From positions 1 to 16,387 of the forward strand of contig JACCXA010000037.1 of assembly GCA_013697365.1 (NCBI GenBank): DNA of 16,387 nt, given 5' to 3'. Positions 7,024-14,456 of this stretch are shown one piece after another. The first letter of the stretch is position 1. The number at the start of each line of letters is the position of its first letter. The translations under genes and the position numbers were made by a program. This DNA is from Chthoniobacterales bacterium. Lineage in GTDB: Bacteria; Verrucomicrobiota; Verrucomicrobiia; Chthoniobacterales; UBA10450. The notes under the pieces were generated by a model, which made no database searches, was not told where the DNA came from, and worked only from the letters and a program-made list of their open reading frames with translations.

Positions 7024-9042
7024 TCAGCGGTCCGACCCCGCAACAGATGATGCCGCCGGCTCGCTATCTCTCAGATACCTGTCCAGGAAGGCGAGGATCG
7101 ACTGGTAGGCTCGAATCTCGTTCTCCTTCTTCGTGAAGCCGTGGCCTTCATTCTCGAAGACGACGTATTCCACGACGCCTTCATTCTTTTTGATCGCCTC
7201 CACGATCTCGTCCGATTCGGGCTTGATCACGCGCGGATCATTCGCGCCCTGTAAAACGATCAGCGGTTTGGTGATTTTATCCGCATGGAAGAGTGGCGAG
7301 GTCTCGCGAAGAAACTCCAGGTCCTTCTCGGGATCGCCGACCTCCGAGTAGAGCGACTTCCTTTGTGACTCCCAGTAAGGCGGAATGCTTTGCAGGGTTC
7401 GCACCCAATTCGAGACGCCGAAAATGTCGACGCCGACGGCAAATTCCTCTGGCTGGAAGGCAAGCGCGGCCAGCACCATGTAGCCGCCGTAGGAACCTCC
7501 CATGATGCCGATCTTCGCTTCTTCGATGTAGCCTAACGACTGCAAATATTTCTTCGCCGCGACACAATCCCAGAGGGGCTCGCGGCCATGCATTTTGTCA
7601 TCTGCGGTGAAGAATGTCTTCCCGTATCCGCTCGAACCGCGGTTGTTCACGTCGAGCACGGCGTAGCCATGGTTCACGTAGAACTGAGTGGAGGCGTTGT
7701 AAGGGAGGCGCGCCTGGCCGCCGGGCCCGCCGTGCACTTTTACGATTGCCGCCACTTTCTTCTGCGCGCTGGCGCCATGCGGCTGATAAAAAATCGCCGG
7801 TATTTCAAGCCCATCGAAAGATTTGTAACGCACTACGCGCGCTTCCACGAGATCGGCCGGATCGATCTCAGGATTCAAACTGTTGGTTAGCTGCGTCGTC
7901 TTTTTCGATTTAAAATCGTAGACATGAAGATTCGCCGGTGACCGGGAACCGTCATGGTAAAAGGCCATGCGTTCCTCACTCGCCGAAATATGCACGCCCG
8001 TGATGTCCCCCGCGGGCAGTTCGGGCAACTTGATGAGGTCTCCCGTTGCTTCGTCGTAGACCTTTATCTTGGTGCGGGCGTCCTCATTCGTGGCCACGAC
8101 GCGGTACTTTCCATTCCGGGAGAAGTAAGTGTAGGAGACATCCCAGGCCGCTTTCTCCATCACCTCACGCGCGCCTGTCTGAAGATTGTGCCGCGCGATG
8201 TATTGAAACTCCGCCCCCTCGTTCGAGAGGAAGTAGAGATACTTCGCGGCGACATCGAAGACCTGCGGTTCGTTCTGCACCTCGCCTGCGTGCGCGGTGA
8301 TGTTCTTCATCTCCTTCGTCTCGGTGTCGAAAAGATAAACGTCCGCGTCGGCGGTGGTTTGCCCTGGTTTACCGAAGGCGAGGAAGCGTTTGTCGTTCGA
8401 GATATCGGCAAATTCGAAGCCGGTCTCGTCCCGGTAGAGGAGAATCGGCCTTAACTCCGCCACGCTCATCTCGAAGATGTCGAAGAATTTCGAGTCGCGC
8501 TCGTTTGTGGAGAAAAAGAAAGAGGTCCGGTCCCGGTTCCAGCCGTGAAAGCGCGCCTTTGTCTTGTCGCCGGGCGTCAGGTCCCGCTCGGTGCCATCGA
8601 GCTCCCGCAGGTAGAGGTGCTCGTTCTCGTCCCCGCCTTTGTCGTAGCGATAAAGAAACCGCGCGTCCGCTGGAAACGCCGAGACAACGTAGGTGCTTTC
8701 CTTGGTCGAGGTCGTCACCTGCTTCGCCTCACCGCCTGTCAGCGGCACCCGGTAGACGTTAAAGATCCCGCTCTTGTTGCTGTGAAACAGAATCGACTGC
8801 TCATCGGCCGCGAACGCGCTCCCGCCGACCCGGGTTGTGTTCATGAACTGCTCGATCGTGTACTGCTTCACGGCTTTGTCTTTCTCAGGCGAAGCGGAGA
8901 CCTTCGCCTCGGGCGTGCTTTTGGTGATAAGCGCTTTGTCGGAAATATCGGGCCTCTGTTCGGTCGCTGGCCGTTGCGCCAGAAGCGCGACCGGGAGGTA
9001 AGCGAGAACGAACAAAAGGGTAAGGCAAGGTCGAGTGTTCAT
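7024..9042 (-). CDS. Secreted S9-family (prolyl oligopeptidase-type) serine peptidase
   Basis: This encodes 672 residues. The ATG at 9042 (minus strand) begins a clear signal peptide, MNTRPC plus a hydrophobic core at about 7-21, with cleavage near LLA. An upstream in-frame extension of 79 residues to 9279 is rejected because it lies within the divergent ATPase gene and would bury this signal. Residues about 45-420 form the repetitive beta-propeller of S9 peptidases, recognisable by WD-like strands such as FLYRYDKGGDENEHLYLREL. Residues about 425-665 are the alpha/beta hydrolase. The catalytic triad is visible: Ser517 in GGSYGGYM, Asp602 in LQGANDPRV and His634 in NEGHGF. The oxyanion-region motif KVHGGPGGQ is also present. 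These enzymes cleave short peptides after proline or other residues; here it probably acts in the periplasm or outside the cell on oligopeptides. It is a single gene, convergent with the small acidic gene and divergent from the MoxR operon. Confidence 0.93.
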   Translation of the reverse strand: MNTRPCLTLLFVLAYLPVALLAQRPATEQRPDISDKALITKSTPEAKVSASPEKDKAVKQYTIEQFMNTTRVGGSAFAADEQSILFHSNKSGIFNVYRVPLTGGEAKQVTTSTKESTYVVSAFPADARFLYRYDKGGDENEHLYLRELDGTERDLTPGDKTKARFHGWNRDRTSFFFSTNERDSKFFDIFEMSVAELRPILLYRDETGFEFADISNDKRFLAFGKPGQTTADADVYLFDTETKEMKNITAHAGEVQNEPQVFDVAAKYLYFLSNEGAEFQYIARHNLQTGAREVMEKAAWDVSYTYFSRNGKYRVVATNEDARTKIKVYDEATGDLIKLPELPAGDITGVHISASEERMAFYHDGSRSPANLHVYDFKSKKTTQLTNSLNPEIDPADLVEARVVRYKSFDGLEIPAIFYQPHGASAQKKVAAIVKVHGGPGGQARLPYNASTQFYVNHGYAVLDVNNRGSSGYGKTFFTADDKMHGREPLWDCVAAKKYLQSLGYIEEAKIGIMGGSYGGYMVLAALAFQPEEFAVGVDIFGVSNWVRTLQSIPPYWESQRKSLYSEVGDPEKDLEFLRETSPLFHADKITKPLIVLQGANDPRVIKPESDEIVEAIKKNEGVVEYVVFENEGHGFTKKENEIRAYQSILAFLDRYLRDSEPAASSVAGSDR

Positions 9043-9097
9043 AGTTGAGTCGGAGAAAAACGTCGTGACGTGAATCCCGCTCTTACCCTGCCTCCCG
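9043..9097. promoter_or_regulatory. Divergent intergenic promoter region with a small palindrome
   Basis: This 55-bp gap separates the starts of the S9 peptidase (minus) and the MoxR gene (plus), so promoters for both must lie here or in the adjacent coding ends. The only symmetry seen is ACGTC-GT-GACGT at 9060-9071, a perfect 5-bp inverted repeat that could be an operator. No clear -35/-10 pair is visible. If MoxR starts at GTG 9137 instead, the gap is 94 bp. Confidence 0.35.
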
Positions 9098-10048
9098 ATG
9101 TTTGCCAAGGCTTGCCATCCTGCGCATCGTGCGAGGGTGAACAACGCGGCTGATGCCTTCACAAAGCAGATTTGTGAAGTCATCGTGGGAAAGGCCGATG
9201 CGGTCAAGCTCGCCGTCGCCTGCCTCCTCGCGCGCGGGCATCTCCTGATCGAGGACATCCCCGGCGTGGGAAAAACCACGCTCTCGCAGGCGCTGGCGCG
9301 GTCTCTCGGCCTGGCCTTTCAGCGCATTCAATTCACGAGCGACCTGCTGCCCGCAGACATTCTTGGGAACTCGATCTTCGATCGCGAACTTCAGCAATTT
9401 GTCTTTCACCGCGGGCCGCTTTTCTCGCAGGTCGTGCTCATCGATGAAGTGAATCGCGCGACCGCCAAGACCCAGAGCGCGCTGCTCGAAGCGATGGAGG
9501 AAGATCACATCTCGGCCGATGGCGTCACGCACGAGCTGCCGCAGCCTTTCTTCGTCATCGCCACGCAAAATCCGCAGCATCAAATCGGCACGTTTCCGCT
9601 TCCGGAATCGCAACTCGACCGCTTTCTGATGCGGATCGAGCTCGGGGTTCCTGACCGGGCGAGCGAACGCGCCATGCTGCTCGGGATGGATCGACGCGCC
9701 ATGCTGAAGGAACTAAAGCCAGTCTTCACCCCCGAGACGTTGCTCGAAATTCAAACAGCCGTTCGACAGGTGCATGCGTCTGGCGCGCTGCTCGATTATC
9801 TGCAAGATCTCCTCGATGCCTCCCGGCAGCGGCATAGCGCGGGGCTTTCGCCGCGCGCCGGGCTCGCTCTCTTGCACGCCGCACAAGCTTGGGCGCTGAT
9901 GCATGACCGAGAGATGGTGCTGCCGGAAGATATCCAGGCGGTGGGCGTCTCGGTGATGGCGCATCGGCTGGGCCACGATCTCGATCAGCCGGGACTGAGC
10001 GGGCGCACCCTCGCCGACGCTCTTCTGCACAGCGTGCCGGTGCCGTGA
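9098..10048 (+). CDS. MoxR-type AAA+ ATPase
   Basis: This encodes 316 residues if started at ATG 9098. A GTG at 9137 giving 303 residues is an almost equally good start, since family homology begins only at about FTKQICEVIVGK. The Walker A is GVGKTTL (about 56-62), the Walker B is VVLIDEVNRA (about 110-119), and the sensor-1 region is FFVIATQNP. The substrate-insertion and lid region follows with the typical FPLPESQLDRFLMRI and the C-terminal AAA lid. MoxR ATPases act as chaperone-like machines that assemble or activate partner proteins, usually DUF58/von Willebrand-type and transglutaminase proteins encoded beside them, and both types follow here. The stop overlaps the start of the DUF58 gene by four bases (GTGA), so the two are translationally coupled. 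The client in this organism is not known. Confidence 0.92.
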   Translation: MFAKACHPAHRARVNNAADAFTKQICEVIVGKADAVKLAVACLLARGHLLIEDIPGVGKTTLSQALARSLGLAFQRIQFTSDLLPADILGNSIFDRELQQFVFHRGPLFSQVVLIDEVNRATAKTQSALLEAMEEDHISADGVTHELPQPFFVIATQNPQHQIGTFPLPESQLDRFLMRIELGVPDRASERAMLLGMDRRAMLKELKPVFTPETLLEIQTAVRQVHASGALLDYLQDLLDASRQRHSAGLSPRAGLALLHAAQAWALMHDREMVLPEDIQAVGVSVMAHRLGHDLDQPGLSGRTLADALLHSVPVP

Positions 10049-10932
10049 AAGATCGGTCCTTCACCCTGCTGCGGCCGGCGCGGAGCTTTGCCGGTTTGCT
10101 CTGTGTCTTACTCGCGATGTGGTATGCGGCTTCCAGCCAGAACAATGCCGCCGCTTACCTGCTGCTTTTCGCTCTGAGCAGTGTGATCCTGGTTTCAATT
10201 CCACACACGATCCGGAATCTCTCTGGCCTGAAAGTCACCGCGGAATCCGCCAAACCGGCGTTCGCCGGAGATGAAATTTTCCTTCCGGTCGAAATCAGCA
10301 ACGAAGCGCGGGCGCCGCGTCACAGCGTTTCAGTAAGCGTCCCCGGATCGCGCGGAGACGAGGAACGCGTCGACACGATCGCGCCGGGAAAAGGTGCGCG
10401 CGTCATGCTGCGCTTTCCAGCGCAGGTGCGGGGCGAACACGAAGTCGGCAGTCTGCGTTTGGCGACGGTTTATCCACTTGGCTTCATGCGAGCGCGCAAG
10501 AAGCTGGGCGCGCGGCAGCGTTACCTCGTTTACCCGAAGCCAGGCGGCGATCCGAAGTTGCCATCCGGAAGCGCGCACGCGCAGCAGGCGAAGCGTGGAC
10601 CGGAACGGGGCGAAGGCGATGACTTCGCCGGCGTGCGCGCCTATGTCCCCGGCGAATCACAACGCCACATTGATTGGAAAGCGGTCGCTCGCGGACAAGC
10701 GTTGATGACGAAGCAATATGCCGCCGAACCGAGCGGATTGCTTGATCTGGACTTCGCGTCTCTGCGGCTCAGCGATCCGGAAAACCGCCTATCACAGCTT
10801 ACGCTCTGGGTGATCGAAGCGGAACGCGCCCGCCGCCCCTACGGCTTGCGTCTGCCCGGCGCCGCAATCGCGCCGTCGCTTGGTGATACGCATTTTCATC
10901 GCTGCCTACGAGCTCTGGCTTTGTTCAAGTGA
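10045..10932 (+). CDS. DUF58 membrane-anchored protein
   Basis: This encodes 295 residues starting at GTG 10045, which overlaps the MoxR stop. Two hydrophobic segments at about 14-31 and 35-51 anchor the N-terminus, as in most DUF58 proteins of MoxR operons. The domain's hallmark is clear: FAGVRAYVPGESQRHIDWKA at about 195-214, matching the family's R-x-Y-x-P-G-[DE]-x-x-R-x-I-D-W-K pattern. DUF58 is related to von Willebrand A-type folds and is thought to act with MoxR ATPases and transglutaminases, but its exact function is not established. It overlaps the following transglutaminase gene by GTGA at 10929-10932. Nothing appears missing; the protein is slightly short but within the family's range. 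Confidence 0.9.
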   Translation: MKDRSFTLLRPARSFAGLLCVLLAMWYAASSQNNAAAYLLLFALSSVILVSIPHTIRNLSGLKVTAESAKPAFAGDEIFLPVEISNEARAPRHSVSVSVPGSRGDEERVDTIAPGKGARVMLRFPAQVRGEHEVGSLRLATVYPLGFMRARKKLGARQRYLVYPKPGGDPKLPSGSAHAQQAKRGPERGEGDDFAGVRAYVPGESQRHIDWKAVARGQALMTKQYAAEPSGLLDLDFASLRLSDPENRLSQLTLWVIEAERARRPYGLRLPGAAIAPSLGDTHFHRCLRALALFK

Positions 10933-12929
10933 GCACCCTGAGAAAGATCGACACTCGCATCCCGCGCACGCCGCTCCTTTGGCTTGCGGCCGCGCTGGTC
11001 TTCACTGTGCCGCCGATGTTCGGGACACTGTCGCCCTGGGTTCCCGCGCTTTTTCTTGTCACGCTCGCGCTGAAATTCTGGATGGAACCGAAGGGCTACC
11101 GGCTGCGCCTGGCGCTCTGGAAGCTCATTCTTACGACCGCAGCCCTGGCAGCAATTTTCTTCAGCTACGGCTCGCTGAAAGGAATTGAGCCTGGGGTGTC
11201 CCTGATCGTCGTGCTCATGTCGCTGAAGATGCTGGAAGCCCACACCGCCCGCGAGTTTCACGTCATGGTGATGGTCGCCTGGGTTCTCTGCTTGTGCGGT
11301 TTTTTTCTCGCGCAGGATCTCTCGATCGCCCTCTGTCTGCTTATCGCATTCGCGCTTCTGCTGGTCGCCCTCCTTCAGTTTCACCGCGGGCCATCGCGCA
11401 ACACCTGGTGGCCGCCCCTGCGCACCGCGGGCATTCTTATTTTGCAGGCGCTGCCGGTTATCGCCCTGCTCTTCCTGTTTTTCCCAAGAGTCAGTACGGG
11501 GTTCCGTCTTTTGATGACGCCGTCGAGCTCAGCGGCCGCAGGGTTTTCGGATCGAATGTCACCTGGCGGCATCGCTTCTCTCGCCAGCTCGACCGAGGTC
11601 GCATTCCGCGCCGAATTCCCCGACGGAAAAATCCCACGCGCCGATGTGTTGTACTGGCGCGGGGTCGTCATGTCGGCGGGCGCGGGGATGGAATGGCGGG
11701 CACGTCAGGCGCCGGCGGCGCTTTCGCCCTCGGCCTTGCGTCCACCCGCCGGCGAAACGACTCGACAACGGATCACGATCGAACCGCACGGCGAACATTG
11801 GATGTTCGCGCTCGACTGGCCGGTGCAGCCGCCACCCGGCGCGCTGCTCGCGCCGGGTAATTACCTTTGGAGCTATCAATCGATCCGCAAACCCCGCCGT
11901 TACGAGGTCCGGTCTTTCGCACAGCATCCGGACAAAAACCTCCGTCAACGCGAACGCGACGCCCTTCTGGAAGTCCCGCCCTCGATCAGTCCACGAGCGC
12001 GCGAACTCGCCCAATCCTGGGTCGCCGCGAACGCCGATCCGCGCGTCATCGTCATCAGCGCATTGCAATTTTTCCGCGCACAAGGTTTCCGTTATTCCCT
12101 CTCACCCGGCGAATATCGGAAGAACGATCTGGACGAGTTCCTTTTCGAACGCCGGGTCGGGTTCTGCGAGCATTACGCGGCCAGCTTTGCGACCTTGATG
12201 CGCCTGGCTGGGGTTCCCGCCCGCGTTGTCGTCGGTTATCTCGGCGGCGAGTATAACGAGTTTGGCCGTTTCCTCCTTGTCCGGCAATCCGACACCCACG
12301 CATGGTGCGAGGTCTGGCTGCCCGAGGCTGGCTGGACCCGGGTCGATCCGACGAGTGTGGTCGCGCCCGATCGCGTGAACCTCGGGTTCGACTCTTTCCT
12401 CGAACGCCGCGGCCCTTCGGCCGAAACGAACACCGGCGCCTTCGCTCGCGGATGGGCCCGGCAACCGATCTTCACGAACCTTCGGCTTGCCTGGCAGACG
12501 CTTAATTACACCTGGGACACACGGGTCCTGAGCTTCGACGCGGAAACGCAGGAGGCGTTCGTGGCGAACGTCGACCTCACCAAGGTTCCTCCCTTGCAGC
12601 TGAGCGTGAGCGTGTTGCTGGGGGCAGGAGCGCTCTACGCGCTCTTCGTGGGCGGAAGGCATTTTCGAACACGGTCGCGCGAGGATCGCGTCAAGGGATT
12701 GTATGAAAAGTTCTGTCGTAAAGCCGCGCGGCGTGGGGCGGTGCGGGAGGCCTGGGAAGGCCCTGCCCATTTCGCGAACCGGGCGATGACGCTTTTGCCT
12801 AACGAATCCGAGCGAATTGGGCGCCTGATCGATGCGTACCTGAAGCTGCGCTATTCCGCTCAGGTTCCGGCCGGCGTGTTCGAGGATCTGACGCGAGAGG
12901 TGGGGGCATTTCCAAGGGGAAAGCAATGA
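10929..12929 (+). CDS. TgpA-like membrane transglutaminase (DUF3488 + transglutaminase core)
   Basis: This encodes 666 residues from GTG 10929, the third gene of the coupled operon. The N-terminal 190 residues contain about six membrane segments (DUF3488), then a periplasmic region, then the transglutaminase core. The catalytic triad is visible: Cys413 in RRVGFCEHYA, His457 in SDTHAWCEVW and Asp473 in RVDPTSVV. A further membrane segment lies at about 555-575 and is followed by a C-terminal helical tail (about 590-666) typical of the DUF4129 region. In Pseudomonas aeruginosa the related TgpA is an essential inner-membrane transglutaminase with a periplasmic active site. Transglutaminase-fold enzymes can crosslink, hydrolyse or amidate proteins and peptides. 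The MoxR and DUF58 partners probably assemble or regulate it, an inference from conserved gene order. Confidence 0.92.
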   Translation: MSTLRKIDTRIPRTPLLWLAAALVFTVPPMFGTLSPWVPALFLVTLALKFWMEPKGYRLRLALWKLILTTAALAAIFFSYGSLKGIEPGVSLIVVLMSLKMLEAHTAREFHVMVMVAWVLCLCGFFLAQDLSIALCLLIAFALLLVALLQFHRGPSRNTWWPPLRTAGILILQALPVIALLFLFFPRVSTGFRLLMTPSSSAAAGFSDRMSPGGIASLASSTEVAFRAEFPDGKIPRADVLYWRGVVMSAGAGMEWRARQAPAALSPSALRPPAGETTRQRITIEPHGEHWMFALDWPVQPPPGALLAPGNYLWSYQSIRKPRRYEVRSFAQHPDKNLRQRERDALLEVPPSISPRARELAQSWVAANADPRVIVISALQFFRAQGFRYSLSPGEYRKNDLDEFLFERRVGFCEHYAASFATLMRLAGVPARVVVGYLGGEYNEFGRFLLVRQSDTHAWCEVWLPEAGWTRVDPTSVVAPDRVNLGFDSFLERRGPSAETNTGAFARGWARQPIFTNLRLAWQTLNYTWDTRVLSFDAETQEAFVANVDLTKVPPLQLSVSVLLGAGALYALFVGGRHFRTRSREDRVKGLYEKFCRKAARRGAVREAWEGPAHFANRAMTLLPNESERIGRLIDAYLKLRYSAQVPAGVFEDLTREVGAFPRGKQ

Positions 12930-12972
12930 GTGTCCACGCGTCTCACCGCACCAAAGCGCTCTCGGGGTGACT

Positions 12973-13132
12973 CCGGGGAGCGCATGCCTCCAGGCGTGCT
13001 GGTCGAGGCATTCTGCCGAGACGGACTTTCGTCCGCGTGGCGCGAGATCAACCTTCTTCCTTTCTCGACGCTGATGAAAGTCCGCGAATGCGAGACGAAT
13101 TCGCCGGCATGCTACAAGCGTGCGCTCCCCGG
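12973..13132. repeat. 160-bp foldback element with 12-bp perfect terminal inverted repeats
   Basis: The ends are CCGGGGAGCGCA (12973-12984) and its perfect inverse TGCGCTCCCCGG (13121-13132). A second inner inverted pair, CGGACTTTCGTC at 13022-13033 and GATGAAAGTCCG at 13073-13084, matches at 11 of 12 bases and leaves a central loop of 39 bases. GCATTC also recurs in inverted orientation at 13008 and 13086. The unit fills most of the 278-bp gap between the transglutaminase and aminotransferase genes. No convincing gene is seen in it. It looks like a non-autonomous foldback/MITE-type element or a structured RNA; no target-site duplication is obvious. Confidence 0.65.
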
Positions 13133-13207
13133 CGCGGAGAACGCTGACGCCGTCAGGTGAGCGATTTCGATCTCGTATTCGAACGCCCGCCAGTTAGTTC
13201 TTACGGC

Positions 13208-14323
13208 ATGAGCACCGCTTCCATCTCCCGCCGCCGATTCGCGCAACTCTTGGGGGCGAGCGCAGCCTACGCCGCGGGCAAACCCGCTCTCTCCCTGGCC
13301 CGAGAGCCAATCGTTCCCATCGCCACCGGTAGTGTGGTTCGATTGAGCTCGAATGAAAACCCGTTTGGTCCATCGGCCAGGGCGCTCCGGGCGATCACCG
13401 AGGCGTTTGAGCTGGCCTGCCGCTACCCGGATGACGAGGCCGACATGCTCATCGAGGCGCTCGCGCAAACGGACGGCGTCCAGTCTGATCAAATTTTACT
13501 GGGAGCCGGCTCCGGCGAGATTCTCAAAATCTGCGCGACGGCGTTCACCGGGCGTTCCGAGGGCACTCTCGTCGTGGCGGACCCGACCTTTGAAGCAATC
13601 CTCGGACATGCCAGCAGGCGCGGCGCGGAGGTCGTGAAAGTTCCGCTGACCAGCAGCTTTAGTCATGACCTTCCAAAGATGGCGGCTGCCGCGAAGGGCG
13701 GGCTCATTTACGTTTGCAATCCAAACAATCCGACCGCCAGCCTCACGCCTAGGAATGAGGTCCGAGAATTCATCTCCAGGACGCCGCGCGCGACTGCCAT
13801 TCTCGTGGACGAGGCCTATCACCATTACGTCGATAGTCCCGATTACGAGAGCGTGGTCCCGTTGATCCGGGACCACCCGAACCTGATTGTCGCGCGCACC
13901 TTCTCCAAGATCTACGGCATGGCTGGGATGCGTTGCGGCTATTGCATTGCGCAACCCGCGACCATGGAGCGACTGCGTCCACATCAACTTTCCGACAGCG
14001 TCAACATCATGGCGCTGGTCGCGGCCCGCGCGAGCCTGGGCGACCCCGAGCAGCTCGCGCACGGGCGGCGACTGAACAATGAAACGAGATTGTTCGTGAC
14101 CGGAGAACTCGACTCGTTAGGCTACCGGACAATTCCGTCACAGGCGAACTTCATCATGGCCGATCTAAAGCGGCCCGTCGTACCGATAATCAAAACGATG
14201 AAGGACCGCAAAGTGCAGGTTGGACGGTTGTTCCCCGCCCTGCCGAACCACATGCGCGCCACGATCGGTAAGAAAGCCGAGATGGAAGCATTTCTCTCCG
14301 CGTTCCGCGCAGCGACGGCGTAG
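13208..14323 (+). CDS. Tat-exported HisC-like PLP-dependent aminotransferase
   Basis: This encodes 371 residues. The ATG at 13208 was chosen because it places a twin-arginine signal (SISRRRFAQLLGASAAYAAG, residues 5-24) at the N-terminus. An in-frame GTG at 13157 would add 17 residues that lack any family similarity. Class I/II aminotransferase motifs are all present: SSNENPFGPS near the substrate site, GAGSGEIL, CNPNNPTAS with Asn174, VDEAYHHY with Asp201, and TFSKIYGMAGMRCGY with the PLP-binding Lys234. C-terminal Arg350 in RATIG binds the substrate carboxylate. The domain resembles histidinol-phosphate aminotransferases. However, there are no other his genes nearby, and export by Tat argues against a role in histidine synthesis. 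Tat exports folded proteins, so PLP loading in the cytoplasm is plausible. It stands alone between two palindromic repeats. The enzyme class is firm; the substrate is unknown. Confidence 0.9.
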   Translation: MSTASISRRRFAQLLGASAAYAAGKPALSLAREPIVPIATGSVVRLSSNENPFGPSARALRAITEAFELACRYPDDEADMLIEALAQTDGVQSDQILLGAGSGEILKICATAFTGRSEGTLVVADPTFEAILGHASRRGAEVVKVPLTSSFSHDLPKMAAAAKGGLIYVCNPNNPTASLTPRNEVREFISRTPRATAILVDEAYHHYVDSPDYESVVPLIRDHPNLIVARTFSKIYGMAGMRCGYCIAQPATMERLRPHQLSDSVNIMALVAARASLGDPEQLAHGRRLNNETRLFVTGELDSLGYRTIPSQANFIMADLKRPVVPIIKTMKDRKVQVGRLFPALPNHMRATIGKKAEMEAFLSAFRAATA

Positions 14324-14345
14324 CGCGTCTTCTTCGTCTGGGGAG

Positions 14346-14456
14346 CGCAGGCTGCCAGCCTGCAGTTGCCGGCAGCCTGCCGGCAACATTCGCGCAGCGA
14401 ACGGTCTTTAAGTCCGTCTCGGCAAGCTGCCACGAGCAGCAGGCTAGCAGCCTGCG
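14346..14456. repeat. 111-bp composite palindromic element
   Basis: The ends (14346-14363 and 14439-14456) are 18-base inverted copies with one mismatch, and each is itself a palindrome, GCAGGCT-N3-AGCCTGC. Between them lies a perfect 23-base palindrome at 14365-14387 (GTTGCCGGCAG, central C, then its inverse). The rest of the interior (14388-14438) shows only short symmetries. The element fills the gap between the convergent aminotransferase and oxidoreductase genes, and its right end contains the stop codon and the last three codons of the oxidoreductase. It may double as a bidirectional transcription end, though no T-runs are seen. Confidence 0.72.

Noticed and set aside
9043..9279. 79-residue N-terminal extension of the S9 peptidase
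   Set aside because: It would overlap the divergent MoxR gene and bury the clear signal peptide starting at 9042.
12102..12926. 274-residue minus-strand reading frame
   Set aside because: It lies opposite the transglutaminase catalytic core, whose triad is intact; the antisense product has no domain.
12973..14456. CRISPR array or integron-type site
   Set aside because: The repeats are palindromic and different from each other, with no regularly spaced direct repeats and no associated recombinase or cas gene.
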